Below are positions 1-10,502 of a stretch of DNA of 64,000 bases, one piece after another. Position numbers and translations under genes: made by a program. Below the pieces are notes generated by a model. The model had not been told where the DNA came from. It saw only the letters and a list, made by a program, of their open reading frames with translations, and did no database searches. How positions within the stretch are numbered: the first letter of the stretch is position 1; the number at the start of each line of letters is the position of its first letter. This DNA is from Phenylobacterium deserti. GTDB taxonomy: Bacteria > Pseudomonadota > Alphaproteobacteria > Caulobacterales > Caulobacteraceae. Location: the NCBI RefSeq assembly GCF_003254705.1, contig NZ_QFYR01000004.1, forward strand, positions 62,001 to 126,000, in the 5' to 3' direction.

Positions 1-756
1 AGAACATCGCGCCGCCGAACGGCTTGCCGCGCCAGCCCGCGTCGTCCACCAGCTTCCACGACGAATGCCCCGGCGGGTTCTTGAAGGTGGAGCCGCCGGT
101 CTTCTCACGGATTGGCTGGGTCTTCTCGCGCCGCTCGGTGATCTCGGCCATGCGGGCCTCGATGGCGGAGGGCTCGTCCGGGCGTCCCTCGAAAAGAGCG
201 CCCGTGAAGATGAGCTGCTCGCGGGCCGCCCGGGCGGACTTGCGGTAGCTGTATTCCAGGTCGGCGTTGGACAGGGTGATCTGCTCGCCGCTGCGCGTGA
301 CGGCGTAGGCTTCCACCAGCACGTCCTTGGTCTCGGAGCCGTAGCAGCCGGCGTTCATGACCAGGGCGCCGCCGATGGAGCCCGGGACGCCACGGTAGAA
401 CTCCAGTCCTGCGATCCCCGCCTTGCCCGCCTCGCGCGCCAGGATGGCGTCCAGCACGGCCGAGCCTGCAAAGATGCGATTGTCGCTCCTGGACTCCACC
501 TTGGCGAACGCCTTGCCCAGGCGGATCACCACGCCGTCCACGCCGCCGTCGCGAACCAGGGTGTTGGAGCCCACGCCGATGGGGGTCACGGGCACGGCCG
601 GATCGAGCGCCTTGAGGAAGGCGGCGAGGTCCTCGGCGTCCTCAGGCAGGAAGATGACATCGGCCGGGCCGCCGACCCGAAACCAGGTGAACGGGCCCAG
701 CAGCTCGTCCTTCAGAAGCTTGCCGCGGACGGCGGGGAGTTGATCCTGCCAGCTCA

Positions 757-757
<1 letters not shown>
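1..757 (-). CDS. murB: UDP-N-acetylenolpyruvoylglucosamine reductase MurB, 3' end missing
   Basis: MurB uses NADPH and FAD to reduce UDP-GlcNAc-enolpyruvate to UDP-MurNAc in the cytoplasm, the second committed step of peptidoglycan precursor synthesis. The reading frame starts at 757 ([12 protein letters not shown]) and is open to the window edge, giving about 252 of the roughly 300 residues usual for the family. The N-terminal stretch [16 protein letters not shown] is the typical start of the FAD-binding domain. The start codon shares one base with the murC stop (TGATG), so the two are translationally coupled. It is the last gene of the cluster visible here; ddl, ftsQ, ftsA and ftsZ would be expected beyond base 1, which cannot be seen. 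Confidence 0.95.
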
Positions 758-2178
<1,421 letters not shown>

Positions 2179-2227
2179 CCGGCCGTGCTAGCGCAGTCTT
2201 TGCGTCGGGGAAACAGCGAGCGCGGGC

Positions 2228-2650
2228 TCAGGCTTTGGACGCAGCCTGCCGCTCGGCCGTCACCTGCATCATGGTTTGGTAGAGCTCATTCACCTGAATC
2301 GGCTTGCTGACGAAGCCGTTGAAGCCCAGCGCCAAATACTGGCTCGGTGTCCGGCTCATCACGTCGGCGGTCAGGGCGATCACTGGGACGTGGCGCTCGG
2401 GACCGACCGACTCCCGCAGGCGTCGCACCACCTCGATGCCGGTCATCCCCGGCATGTGAATGTCCATGAGCACGAGATCGAAGTAACGCCGCCCGAGTTG
2501 CTCGAGCGCCTGCGCGCCGTCACCCGCCTGATGAGCTTCCAGCCCGAACGCGCCGAGGATGTCGGCGACCACGCGGAGGTTCAGCGGGTCGTCATCGACA
2601 TGCAGAACCCGGATCGGCTCAAAATGGGTTTCTTCTACTTGATGATACAT
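2228..2650 (-). CDS. Single-domain response regulator (CheY-like)
   Basis: A 140-residue receiver domain with no output domain. The phosphorylation site is complete: acidic pair D20/D21 (LHVDDDP), phosphoacceptor D63 in LVLMDIHMPG, T94 (ALTAD) and K116 (SKPIQ). Such proteins act by protein-protein contact or in phosphorelays. It lies in the dcw cluster between murG and murC, which is not part of the usual cluster content. A 173-bp gap to murG containing a hairpin suggests it may have its own promoter, and a 49-bp gap separates it from murC. No kinase is nearby, so the partner is unknown. The family call is certain; any link to wall synthesis is inferred only from position. Confidence 0.93.
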   Translation of the reverse strand: MYHQVEETHFEPIRVLHVDDDPLNLRVVADILGAFGLEAHQAGDGAQALEQLGRRYFDLVLMDIHMPGMTGIEVVRRLRESVGPERHVPVIALTADVMSRTPSQYLALGFNGFVSKPIQVNELYQTMMQVTAERQAASKA

Positions 2651-2767
2651 CGCACGCTACTCAATGCATGCAGAAGGTAAAGATTAAGACTTAACGAAAT
2701 GCCACAAAACCGGCCGCATTCGCGAGCGGAACCGGAGCATCGCCGCAAATGCCGCACGCGCGCATTG

Positions 2768-2783
2768 CAGCGCGTTCGCGCTG
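2768..2783 (-). terminator. GC-rich hairpin between murG and the response regulator
   Basis: A perfect 7-bp stem CAGCGCG/CGCGCTG with a 2-base loop lies 41 bases past the murG stop codon in the direction of transcription. No U-run follows, so it may only attenuate, or be an incidental repeat. Confidence 0.3.
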
Positions 2784-2823
2784 TCGGCGAGAGCGTTACT
2801 TGTGATGCGGGACGGGGAGCGCC

Positions 2824-3918
2824 TTAGAGTTGCGCTGTCTTCTCGACCACGTCGGCCAGACGCTCGGCGGCGTCGGGGATGGCGACGGAACGGGCGGCGG
2901 CGGCCATTCGGGCGAGACGCGCCGGGTTGCTGAGCAGCTTCTCCAGCGCACCGGCGAGACTATCCACGGTGAGCTGGTGCTCGCGAGCGACCTCGGCCCC
3001 GCCCGCCTCGGCTAGCAGACGCGCGTTCTGCCCCTGGTCGTCATCAAGCGCGATCGCCAGCGGGACGAGGATCGAGGGCTTACCGGCGATAGCAAACTCG
3101 CACACCGTACCAGCGCCCGCGCGCCCGATCACCAGGTGCGCGTCTCTGAGCCGGCTGGCCATGTCCCGGAAGAACGGAGCGATCTCGGCATTGACCACGG
3201 CGTCCTGGTAGACCCGCCGCGCCGTCTCCATCGACTCCTGGCGTGTCTGCTGCTGCACGACGAGGCGCTGGCGCAGAGCTTCGGGCAAGGTGCGGATCGC
3301 TTCCGGAACAAGCTCGGACAGCAAGCGCGCGCCCTGGCTCCCGCCTGTGACCAGCAGCCGGATCGGCTCGTCGTCCTCAGGCGGCGAATAGGGAACGCTC
3401 GCCAGTTCGCGGATCGGCGGACGGACGGGATTGCCGACCACGACAGCCCGGCCCGCAACCTTGGGCGGAGCCTTCTGCAGCGTCGGGAAGGCGCAGGCGA
3501 CGGTGGTCACGTGCGGCGCCAGCATGCGGTTGGTCCGGCCCATGACGGCGTTCTGCTCGTGGATCACCGTGCGCCGACCGTCGAGCAGCGCAGCCACAAG
3601 CGCCGGGGCCGAGGGATAGCCGCCGAAACCCACGACAACGGCCGGGTCGAGCTTGCGATAAACGGAGCGAGCGTGGAGCGCGCCGCGCATGACGGCCAGA
3701 CCAGCGCGAGCCATGCCGATCGGATCGCCGGGTTTGAAGGTGGCGGCGGACAGCCCGATCCGCTGCTCGGCCGGGAAATCCTGGGCGAAGTTGGCCACGC
3801 GCTCGTCGGAAGCCAACACGATCCGCCAGCCGCGGCCGATCAGGGTTTCGGCGAGGGCCTGGGCGGGGAACAGGTGACCGCCGGTTCCACCAGCGGCGAC
3901 GACGGCGACTTTGCGCAT
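2824..3918 (-). CDS. murG: Undecaprenyldiphospho-muramoylpentapeptide beta-N-acetylglucosaminyltransferase MurG
   Basis: MurG transfers GlcNAc from UDP-GlcNAc to lipid I, forming lipid II on the cytoplasmic face of the inner membrane. The 364-residue GT-B protein opens with the diagnostic loop GGTGGHLFPA (about 10-19) and has the second nucleotide-binding region VTGGSQGARLLSELVP and the UDP-contact motif GRAGAGTVCEFAIAGKPSILVP. It starts 10 bases after the ftsW stop, so is co-transcribed with it. Confidence 0.97.
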   Translation of the reverse strand: MRKVAVVAAGGTGGHLFPAQALAETLIGRGWRIVLASDERVANFAQDFPAEQRIGLSAATFKPGDPIGMARAGLAVMRGALHARSVYRKLDPAVVVGFGGYPSAPALVAALLDGRRTVIHEQNAVMGRTNRMLAPHVTTVACAFPTLQKAPPKVAGRAVVVGNPVRPPIRELASVPYSPPEDDEPIRLLVTGGSQGARLLSELVPEAIRTLPEALRQRLVVQQQTRQESMETARRVYQDAVVNAEIAPFFRDMASRLRDAHLVIGRAGAGTVCEFAIAGKPSILVPLAIALDDDQGQNARLLAEAGGAEVAREHQLTVDSLAGALEKLLSNPARLARMAAAARSVAIPDAAERLADVVEKTAQL

Positions 3919-3928
3919 GCGGCGGGCT

Positions 3929-5101
3929 TTAGGCGAACGCGCCGGCCTTGGCGAGGCCTTCCGTCGGGGTATAGGCGCCCGGCCGCCGGCGGGTCAGCGC
4001 CAGAGCCAGCCCCAACGTCAGGCCCATGGCGAGCATGGAAGAGCCGCCATAGGAGATGAACGGCAAGGTCATGCCCTTGGTCGGGATCATGTTGAGGTTC
4101 ACCGCCACGTTGATGAAGGCCTGTTGCCCGACAAGGACGAAGAGCCCGGCGGCGGCCACCTGTTCGAAGGGGTCGCTCAGCTTCATGGCGCGATAGAGGC
4201 CGCGCACGACAATGAACGCGAACAGCGAGATCAGCAGCAAAGAGAAGACCAGGCCGTACTCTTCCGCCGCCACCGAGTAGATGAAGTCGGTGTGGAGGTC
4301 GGGCACGTGGCGCTTCATCACGCCCTCCCCCGGCCCGCGACCGAAGAAGCCGCCCGCGGCGATGGCTTCGGCCGCGCGGTCGACCTGGTGGGTGTCGGCC
4401 TTGTCCGGCGACAGGAAGCGGTCGACGCGGCTCGCGACGTGCGGGAACAGGAAGTAGGTGGATGAGAGGCCGGCTATGGCTGTGGCCCCCAGCAGCATGA
4501 CCCATGACAGCGGCACGCCGGCCATCCAGAACGCCGCGCCGAAGGCCACGGTGATCAGCACCGTCTGGCCGACGTCGGGCTGGATCAGCAGCAGGGCGAT
4601 CGAGACGAAGTAGAGGCCGAAGGCGATCGAAACGCCGGGCACCCCCTGCCCCTTCTGCCCCTCGGCGAACATCCATGCGACCAGGATGATCAACGCCGGC
4701 TTCATGAACTCCGAGGGCTGAAGGGTGAAGCCGCCCAGCTGGATCCAGCGCGTGGCGCCCTTGGCGTTGTGGCCCAGGAAAGGCAGGGCCAGCATGATGG
4801 CGATGGCCACCAGCCAGATGAAGAAGGCCGCGCGGCGCACGCCCCGGACCTCCAGCATAGAGACGCCCAACAGGATGACGGCAGCGCCAAACCCGAAGAC
4901 GCACTGGCGCACGGCGAAGTGGAAGGGATCGCCGATGTTCATCCGGGCCGCAGCGGCCGGGCTGGATGCGAACGACATGGCGACGCCGACAGCGATCAGC
5001 AGGGCGACGACGCCCAGCATCCAGCGGTCAACCGTCCACCACCAGACCCCGATGTGGGTCCGGTCAGCGCGAGAAAAGGCGTGAGCTTGCGACGGCGTCA
5101 T
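3929..5101 (-). CDS. ftsW: Septal peptidoglycan polymerase FtsW (SEDS family)
   Basis: FtsW polymerises lipid II into glycan strands at the division site together with FtsI. The 390-residue product has about ten hydrophobic membrane segments and SEDS hallmarks (GATRWIQLGGFTLQPSEFMKPALII in the middle, and SYGGSSMLAMGLTLGLAL near the C-terminus). The start at 5101 (MTPSQAHAFSR) is chosen because it gives the family length and follows the murD stop by 19 bases; a longer reading would run into murD. It is followed closely by murG. Confidence 0.95.
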   Translation of the reverse strand: MTPSQAHAFSRADRTHIGVWWWTVDRWMLGVVALLIAVGVAMSFASSPAAAARMNIGDPFHFAVRQCVFGFGAAVILLGVSMLEVRGVRRAAFFIWLVAIAIMLALPFLGHNAKGATRWIQLGGFTLQPSEFMKPALIILVAWMFAEGQKGQGVPGVSIAFGLYFVSIALLLIQPDVGQTVLITVAFGAAFWMAGVPLSWVMLLGATAIAGLSSTYFLFPHVASRVDRFLSPDKADTHQVDRAAEAIAAGGFFGRGPGEGVMKRHVPDLHTDFIYSVAAEEYGLVFSLLLISLFAFIVVRGLYRAMKLSDPFEQVAAAGLFVLVGQQAFINVAVNLNMIPTKGMTLPFISYGGSSMLAMGLTLGLALALTRRRPGAYTPTEGLAKAGAFA

Positions 5102-5120
5102 CGTGACCTGAAGCGCGGGT

Positions 5121-6536
5121 TTAGGCCGCGCCCTTGGCTTGGGCGGAGCCCGAAAGAGATTGAACAGCGGCGCGGAAGGCTTCCCCGCGCGCCTCGAAGT
5201 CGGTGAACTGGTCGAAGGAGGCGCAGGCCGGCGACAGCAAGACGATGGCGTCATGGCCGGAGCCTTGCGCGTCGGCGAAGGCCTGCCGCACGGCGGCGTC
5301 CATGCTTCCGCTCTCGACCACCGGCGCCTTGCCCTTGAGCGTCTGGGCGAAGGCGGGCGCGGCCTCGCCGATCAGGTAGGCCTTCTCGATCCTCGGGAAG
5401 AGATCGACCAGGGAGTCGATGCCGCCCGCCTTGGGCTGGCCGCCGGCGATCCAGTAGAACTTGGGATAGCTGGACATGGCCTGGCGCGAGGCGTCGGCGT
5501 TGGTCGCCTTGGAGTCGTTCACGAACCGCACGCGGCCTACTGCGCCGACCGTCTCCATGCGGTGCGCAAGACCTGGGAAGGTCATCAGGTGTTCGGCGGC
5601 GTCCTCGGCCGGGATGCCGATGCCCTTGGCGGCGGCATAAGCCGCGGCCGCGTTCTGCCAGTTGTGCCGCCCCGGCAGGGAGCGGGCGCGAAGCAGGTCG
5701 GCGGCTTCAACGGCGCGCTCGGCCGTGGCGTCGTACAGCAGACCGTTTAGCGCGTAGACGCCGCGGCCCATGGCCTTGGAAGCCGAGATCGGCACGATGG
5801 TGCGGCGGTTCGCGGCAGTGATCTCGGTGCAGATCCGCGCGCCCCAAGGATCGTCGACGCCGATCACAGCGGTGTCGCCCTTGCCCTGGTTGAGGAGGAT
5901 GCGCCGCTTGGCGGTGACGTAGCCCTCCATGCCGCCGTGGCGGTCCAGGTGGTCGGGCGAGATGTTCAGGATGATGGCGACGTCGGGCTTCAGGCTGGAG
6001 GTCAGGTCAAGCTGGTAGGACGACAGCTCGAGGACGTAGACCGCCCCGCCGTGCATGTCCTCAAGGCCCAGCACGCCGACGCCGATGTTGCCGCCCACCC
6101 GGGTGTCGCGGCCGGCCTGGCTGCAGATGTGGCCGATCAGCGCCGTCGTAGTCGACTTCCCGTTGGTGCCGGTGATGGCGATGATCTTGGGGCGCTTGTG
6201 CTCGGGCGCGGCGTTCACCGTGCGGGCGAACAGCTCCACGTCGCCCAGGATCTCCACGCCATGCTCGCGGGCCCGCTCCACGGTCCAGTGCGGCGCCGGG
6301 TGCGTCAGAGGCACGCCAGGCGAAAGCATCAGGGCGGCGAAAGTCGACCAGTCAGCCGTGGAAAGGTCGGTGAGGGTGAAGCCCTCCGCCTCGGCGGCCG
6401 CGCGCGTGGCCGGCTTCTCGTCCCACAGTGCGACCTGCGCACCGCCGGCCTGCAAGGCGCGCGCGGTGGCCAGGCCCGTGCGGGCGAGGCCGAACACGGC
6501 GACCGTTTTGCCTTCAAAGCCGCGGACGGGGATCAT
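5121..6536 (-). CDS. murD: UDP-N-acetylmuramoylalanine--D-glutamate ligase MurD
   Basis: MurD adds D-glutamate to UDP-MurNAc-L-Ala in the cytoplasm. The 471-residue protein has the N-terminal UDP-binding fold (VAVFGLARTGLATARAL), the ATP loop GTNGKSTTT (about 123-131), HLDRHGGMEGY and the C-terminal NDSKATNADA motif that is typical of MurD. It lies 18 bases after mraY and 19 before ftsW in the same direction. Confidence 0.97.
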   Translation of the reverse strand: MIPVRGFEGKTVAVFGLARTGLATARALQAGGAQVALWDEKPATRAAAEAEGFTLTDLSTADWSTFAALMLSPGVPLTHPAPHWTVERAREHGVEILGDVELFARTVNAAPEHKRPKIIAITGTNGKSTTTALIGHICSQAGRDTRVGGNIGVGVLGLEDMHGGAVYVLELSSYQLDLTSSLKPDVAIILNISPDHLDRHGGMEGYVTAKRRILLNQGKGDTAVIGVDDPWGARICTEITAANRRTIVPISASKAMGRGVYALNGLLYDATAERAVEAADLLRARSLPGRHNWQNAAAAYAAAKGIGIPAEDAAEHLMTFPGLAHRMETVGAVGRVRFVNDSKATNADASRQAMSSYPKFYWIAGGQPKAGGIDSLVDLFPRIEKAYLIGEAAPAFAQTLKGKAPVVESGSMDAAVRQAFADAQGSGHDAIVLLSPACASFDQFTDFEARGEAFRAAVQSLSGSAQAKGAA

Positions 6537-6554
6537 GACGCGCGCTCGCCCTCC

Positions 6555-7664
6555 CTATCGCAGCTTGAGCGTGGCCAGCCCGACGAGGGCCAGCATGAGG
6601 GAGACGATCCAGAAGCGGATCACCACGGTGCTTTCCGACCAGCCCTTCTTCTCGAAGTGGTGGTGGATGGGAGCCATGAGGAAGATCCGGCGACCGGTGC
6701 GCTTGAACCAGGCGACCTGGATGATCACCGACAGGGTCTCCGCCACGAACAGGCCGCCGATGATGGTGAGCACGATTTCATGGCGGGTGGCGACGGCGAT
6801 GGAGCCGATAGCGCCGCCGAGCGCGAGGGAGCCAGTGTCGCCCATGAAGATCTTGGCCGGCGGCGCGTTGTACCAAAGGAAGCCCATGCCCGCCCCGATC
6901 AGGGCGCAAGCAAAGACGCCAAGCTCGCCGACCCCGGGGACGAAGTGGAGCTGCAGGTAGTTCGCGTAGACGAAGTTGCCGACCATGTAGGCGATGAAGC
7001 CGTAGGCGGCGGCGGCGATCATGACGGGCACGGTAGCCAAGCCGTCCAGCCCGTCGGTGAAGTTCACCGCGTTGGCCGCGCCCACGATGACCACGGCGCC
7101 GAACACCAGATAGAACCAGTCGAGGTTCAGGATCGCCTGCTTGAAGAAGGGGAAGGTGATCGAGGTCAGCAGGCCGGGCGTCTCCGGCGGCTTGGGCCCG
7201 AACATGATGATCAGGAACACCGCGGTCATGGCGATCGCCGCCTCGAGCAGCAGGCGAACGCGTCCCGAGACCCCCTCGGTGCTCTGTTTGGTGACCTTGG
7301 CGTAGTCGTCCAGGAAGCCTAGGACGCCATAACCGGCGGTGACGATGACGACGGCCCAGACGTAGACGTTGGACAGGTCGCTCCACAGCAAGGTGCCGAT
7401 CAGCAGCCCGGCCAGGATCATCACCCCGCCCATGGTGGGCGTGCCGGCTTTTTCGATCACGTGGCGCTGGATGCCCTCCGCGCGGATCGGCTGCCCCTTA
7501 CCCTGCTTGGCTTGCATCCAGCGGATGAAGCGCGAGCCCATGGCCACGACGATCAGCTGGGCGGTGAACAGCGCCAGGCCGGAACGGAAGGTGATGTAGC
7601 GCAGCAGGTTGAGGACGGGCACGTGCCCGCCGGCCGACAGCTGCTCATAGAGCCAGTAAAACAT
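6555..7664 (-). CDS. mraY: Phospho-N-acetylmuramoyl-pentapeptide transferase MraY
   Basis: MraY attaches phospho-MurNAc-pentapeptide to undecaprenyl phosphate, making lipid I at the inner membrane. The 369-residue protein has about ten membrane segments and the catalytic family signatures [21 protein letters not shown] and the C-terminal [14 protein letters not shown] histidine motif. The start codon shares its first base with the murF stop, and the N-terminal [10 protein letters not shown] is typical of alphaproteobacterial MraY. Confidence 0.98.
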   Translation of the reverse strand: MFYWLYEQLSAGGHVPVLNLLRYITFRSGLALFTAQLIVVAMGSRFIRWMQAKQGKGQPIRAEGIQRHVIEKAGTPTMGGVMILAGLLIGTLLWSDLSNVYVWAVVIVTAGYGVLGFLDDYAKVTKQSTEGVSGRVRLLLEAAIAMTAVFLIIMFGPKPPETPGLLTSITFPFFKQAILNLDWFYLVFGAVVIVGAANAVNFTDGLDGLATVPVMIAAAAYGFIAYMVGNFVYANYLQLHFVPGVGELGVFACALIGAGMGFLWYNAPPAKIFMGDTGSLALGGAIGSIAVATRHEIVLTIIGGLFVAETLSVIIQVAWFKRTGRRIFLMAPIHHHFEKKGWSESTVVIRFWIVSLMLALVGLATLKLR

Positions 7665-9055
7665 CAGCCCGCCTCCCCGACGGCGTCGAGCGCGGCGAGC
7701 GCTGCAGCGACAGCGCCGGCCTTCGAGCCGTTGGACCCCTTAACCATCACCACGTCGCCAGGCTCTACGGCCCGTGCGACCAGCGGAGCTAGCTCCGCCG
7801 CTGTCTCGGCGTACGACGCGCGCCGAGTCGACGGAAGGGCGTCCCAGAGCGATTTCATGAGCGGACCGGCGCAGAAGACGAGGTCGATCGACGCAGCCTC
7901 GATCGGCTCGGCCAGCCCCTTATGGAAGGCCGGCGCTTCTTCGCCCAATTCGAGCATGTCGGTCAGCACGACGATCTTGCGGCCAGACGTCTTGCGCCCG
8001 CCCAGGGTGGCCATGGCCGAGCGCATGGAGATCGGATTGGCGTTGTAGCTCTCGTCAATCAGCGTGAAGGCGCCGCCGGCGATGCGGATGGCCCGTTCGG
8101 CGCCGCGGCCCGCGAGGGGCTCGAAGGAGCCGAGCGCCGCCAGGCTGTCGTTCAGGTCAACGTCGAGCGCTTCCAGCATCAGCAGGACGGCCATGCTGTT
8201 GAGACCCCAGTGGGCGCCCGTCTGCAGGATGGGGAAGTCCATCGCCTTGCCATGCAGGCGAGCCTGGACGAAGGCGTTCCCCTCCGCCGCCTGGAAGTCG
8301 ATCAGGCGGGCGTCGCAGCCCTCGCCCGTACCGAAGGTGCGCACCAGCGCGCCGACGGATTCGGCTTCCTGCTTCAGGACGTGGAACCAGTGGTTGTCGG
8401 CGTTCAGGATGGCGATGCCGCCCGGCTCCAGGCCGGAGAAGATCTCGGCCTTGGCGCGGGCCACGCCCACCTCCCCTTCCGGGAAGTTCTCGACGTGCAC
8501 CGGCCCCACCGTGGTGATCACCGCCGCGTGCGGGCGAACCATGCGGCTGAGGGGACGGATCTCCTCGGCGTGGTTCATGCCGATCTCGAAAACGGCGCGT
8601 TCCGCGTCGCGCGGCATGCGGGCGAGGGTCAGCGGCACGCCGATGTGGTTGTTGTAGCTCTTGATCGAGGAATGGGCGCGGCCCGCCAGCTTCAGGCCGG
8701 CCATGATCGCCTGGGTGACGCTGGTCTTGCCAACGGAGCCGGTCACGGCCCCGCGCTTGGCCGGCGCGCGATCGCGGGACGCCTCGCCCAGGAGCTCCAG
8801 CGCCTTGAGGGTGTCTTCGACCATGATGGCCGGCGCGGACACCGGCTGGGTCGCCAGCACGCCCGCAGCGCCCTTGGCCAGGGCCTGCTCGACGAACTCG
8901 TGGCCGTCCCGCACGCCGGCCAGCGCCACAAACAGGTCGCCAGGCTCGATCGTGCGCGTGTCGATGGATACGCCCGTAGCTTGGAAGGCTTCGCCGGCCA
9001 GCGCCCCGCCCGTCGCGGCGGCGATCTCGTCAGAGGTCCACAGGGGTTCAGCCAC
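7664..9055 (-). CDS. murF: UDP-N-acetylmuramoyl-tripeptide--D-alanyl-D-alanine ligase MurF
   Basis: MurF adds D-Ala-D-Ala to the UDP-MurNAc-tripeptide, completing the pentapeptide in the cytoplasm. The 463-residue protein has the usual domain order with the ATP loop [10 protein letters not shown], the [10 protein letters not shown] motif and the [15 protein letters not shown] motif characteristic of MurF. Its start lies inside the end of murE (8-bp overlap). Confidence 0.97.
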   Translation of the reverse strand: MAEPLWTSDEIAAATGGALAGEAFQATGVSIDTRTIEPGDLFVALAGVRDGHEFVEQALAKGAAGVLATQPVSAPAIMVEDTLKALELLGEASRDRAPAKRGAVTGSVGKTSVTQAIMAGLKLAGRAHSSIKSYNNHIGVPLTLARMPRDAERAVFEIGMNHAEEIRPLSRMVRPHAAVITTVGPVHVENFPEGEVGVARAKAEIFSGLEPGGIAILNADNHWFHVLKQEAESVGALVRTFGTGEGCDARLIDFQAAEGNAFVQARLHGKAMDFPILQTGAHWGLNSMAVLLMLEALDVDLNDSLAALGSFEPLAGRGAERAIRIAGGAFTLIDESYNANPISMRSAMATLGGRKTSGRKIVVLTDMLELGEEAPAFHKGLAEPIEAASIDLVFCAGPLMKSLWDALPSTRRASYAETAAELAPLVARAVEPGDVVMVKGSNGSKAGAVAAALAALDAVGEAG

Positions 9056-10502
9056 GGGCCAGCTCCAGCGCCTGTGCGGTCTCGATTACGTCGTCGAAGG
9101 GATGGGTCACGCCAGCGATGGTCTGGCCCTGCTCGTGGCCCTTGCCAGCCACCACCAGGATGTCGCCTTCGTTCAGCAGCGCCGCGCCGGCCTGAATGGC
9201 TTGGCGGCGGTCGCCGATGTTCTGCGCGCCCGCCGCGCCGGCCAGCACCTCAGCCCGAATGGCCGCGGGGTCCTCGCTGCGCGGGTTGTCGTCCGTGACG
9301 ATGGCGACGTCGGCCAGTTCGGCGGCGATGCGGCCCATGATCGGCCGCTTGGTGCGGTCGCGGTCGCCGCCGGCTCCGAACACCACGATCAGCTTGCCCG
9401 AGACGTGCGGGCGAAGGGCCTTAAGCACCGTCTCGAGGCCGTCGGGCGTATGGGCATAATCGACGTAGGCGTCCCCGCCCCGCGGACCTGCGCCCACCCG
9501 CTGCAGCCGCCCCGGGGCGCCCTGCAGACGCTCGAGGCCCGCGAAGACTTCGTCCAGGGTCAGCCCCGCCGTCAGGCAGAGCCCGGCAGCAACAAGGGCG
9601 TTGGAAGCCTGGAAGCCGCCGGCAAGCGGCAAGCGCACGTCATAAACCCGCCCTTCGGCCTCGATCTTCAGGCGCTGGCCTTCCGGCAGCAGGGTGCGCT
9701 CGACGAGCTTCAGCCCCTGCCCGGCCTCGCCCACGCTGAACACCGCCTGGCCTGCGGTCATGGCGGCGGCGGCGAAGTGCGGGAAGGCGTCGCTGTCGGC
9801 GTTCAGCACGGCCGTGCTGCCGCGCGGAAGCAGGGTTTCGAACAGCCGCAGCTTGGCCGCTCGATAGGTCTCCATGTCGCCGTGGTAGTCCAGATGATCC
9901 TGCGTGAGGTTCAGGAAACCCGCGGCGGCGAGCTTCACCCCATCCAGCCGGCGCTGGTCCACGCCGTGGGAGGACGCCTCCATCGCGAAGTGGGTCACGC
10001 CCATTCCGGCCAGACGGGCGAGCATCTCAGCGACATCGGCGGCGTCCGGCGTGGTGAGGCCCGGCGGCGTCAGTTGTTCGTCACGGCCATCGGGGAAGGA
10101 CGCCAGGACGCCCAGGGTGCCCATGCTGGCGGACGGGCGGCCGGCTGCGGCGAACATCTGGCGGCAGAAGTTCGCGACCGAGGTCTTCCCGTTGGTGCCG
10201 GTCACCGCCACGCAGGTGGTGGGCTGAACCGCCCAGAAGGCCGCCGCAGCCAAGGCATAGGTGCGGCGCGGATCGGGCGTGACGATGGTCGGCACGGCGA
10301 GGTTCAGGTCGGTCGCGGAAATGACCGCCGCAGCGCCGGCGTCCACCGCGCGCGCGGCAAACTCGGCGCCATCCACCTTGGACCCTGGCAGAGCCGCGAA
10401 CAGGAAGCCCGGACGAACCTTGCGGCTGTCGGCCGTAACGCCCGAGATCTGCGGATCGACCACCAGATCGCGGCGCACCAGTTCGGAAAGACGCGCGCTC
10501 AA
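9048..10502 (-). CDS. murE: UDP-N-acetylmuramoyl-tripeptide synthetase MurE (meso-diaminopimelate adding)
   Basis: MurE adds the third amino acid of the stem peptide. The 484-residue protein has the ATP loop GTNGKTS (about 102-108) and, towards the C-terminus, TDDNPRSEDP. The DNPR sequence is the established signature of enzymes that use meso-diaminopimelate rather than lysine, as expected in a Gram-negative bacterium. It overlaps ftsI by four bases (ATGA) and murF by eight. Confidence 0.97.
   Translation of the reverse strand: MSARLSELVRRDLVVDPQISGVTADSRKVRPGFLFAALPGSKVDGAEFAARAVDAGAAAVISATDLNLAVPTIVTPDPRRTYALAAAAFWAVQPTTCVAVTGTNGKTSVANFCRQMFAAAGRPSASMGTLGVLASFPDGRDEQLTPPGLTTPDAADVAEMLARLAGMGVTHFAMEASSHGVDQRRLDGVKLAAAGFLNLTQDHLDYHGDMETYRAAKLRLFETLLPRGSTAVLNADSDAFPHFAAAAMTAGQAVFSVGEAGQGLKLVERTLLPEGQRLKIEAEGRVYDVRLPLAGGFQASNALVAAGLCLTAGLTLDEVFAGLERLQGAPGRLQRVGAGPRGGDAYVDYAHTPDGLETVLKALRPHVSGKLIVVFGAGGDRDRTKRPIMGRIAAELADVAIVTDDNPRSEDPAAIRAEVLAGAAGAQNIGDRRQAIQAGAALLNEGDILVVAGKGHEQGQTIAGVTHPFDDVIETAQALELARG

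Noticed and set aside
2684-2694. TTAA-N3-TTAA resembling a CtrA box near the response regulator
   Set aside because: CtrA sites need about seven bases between the TTAA halves; three do not fit.
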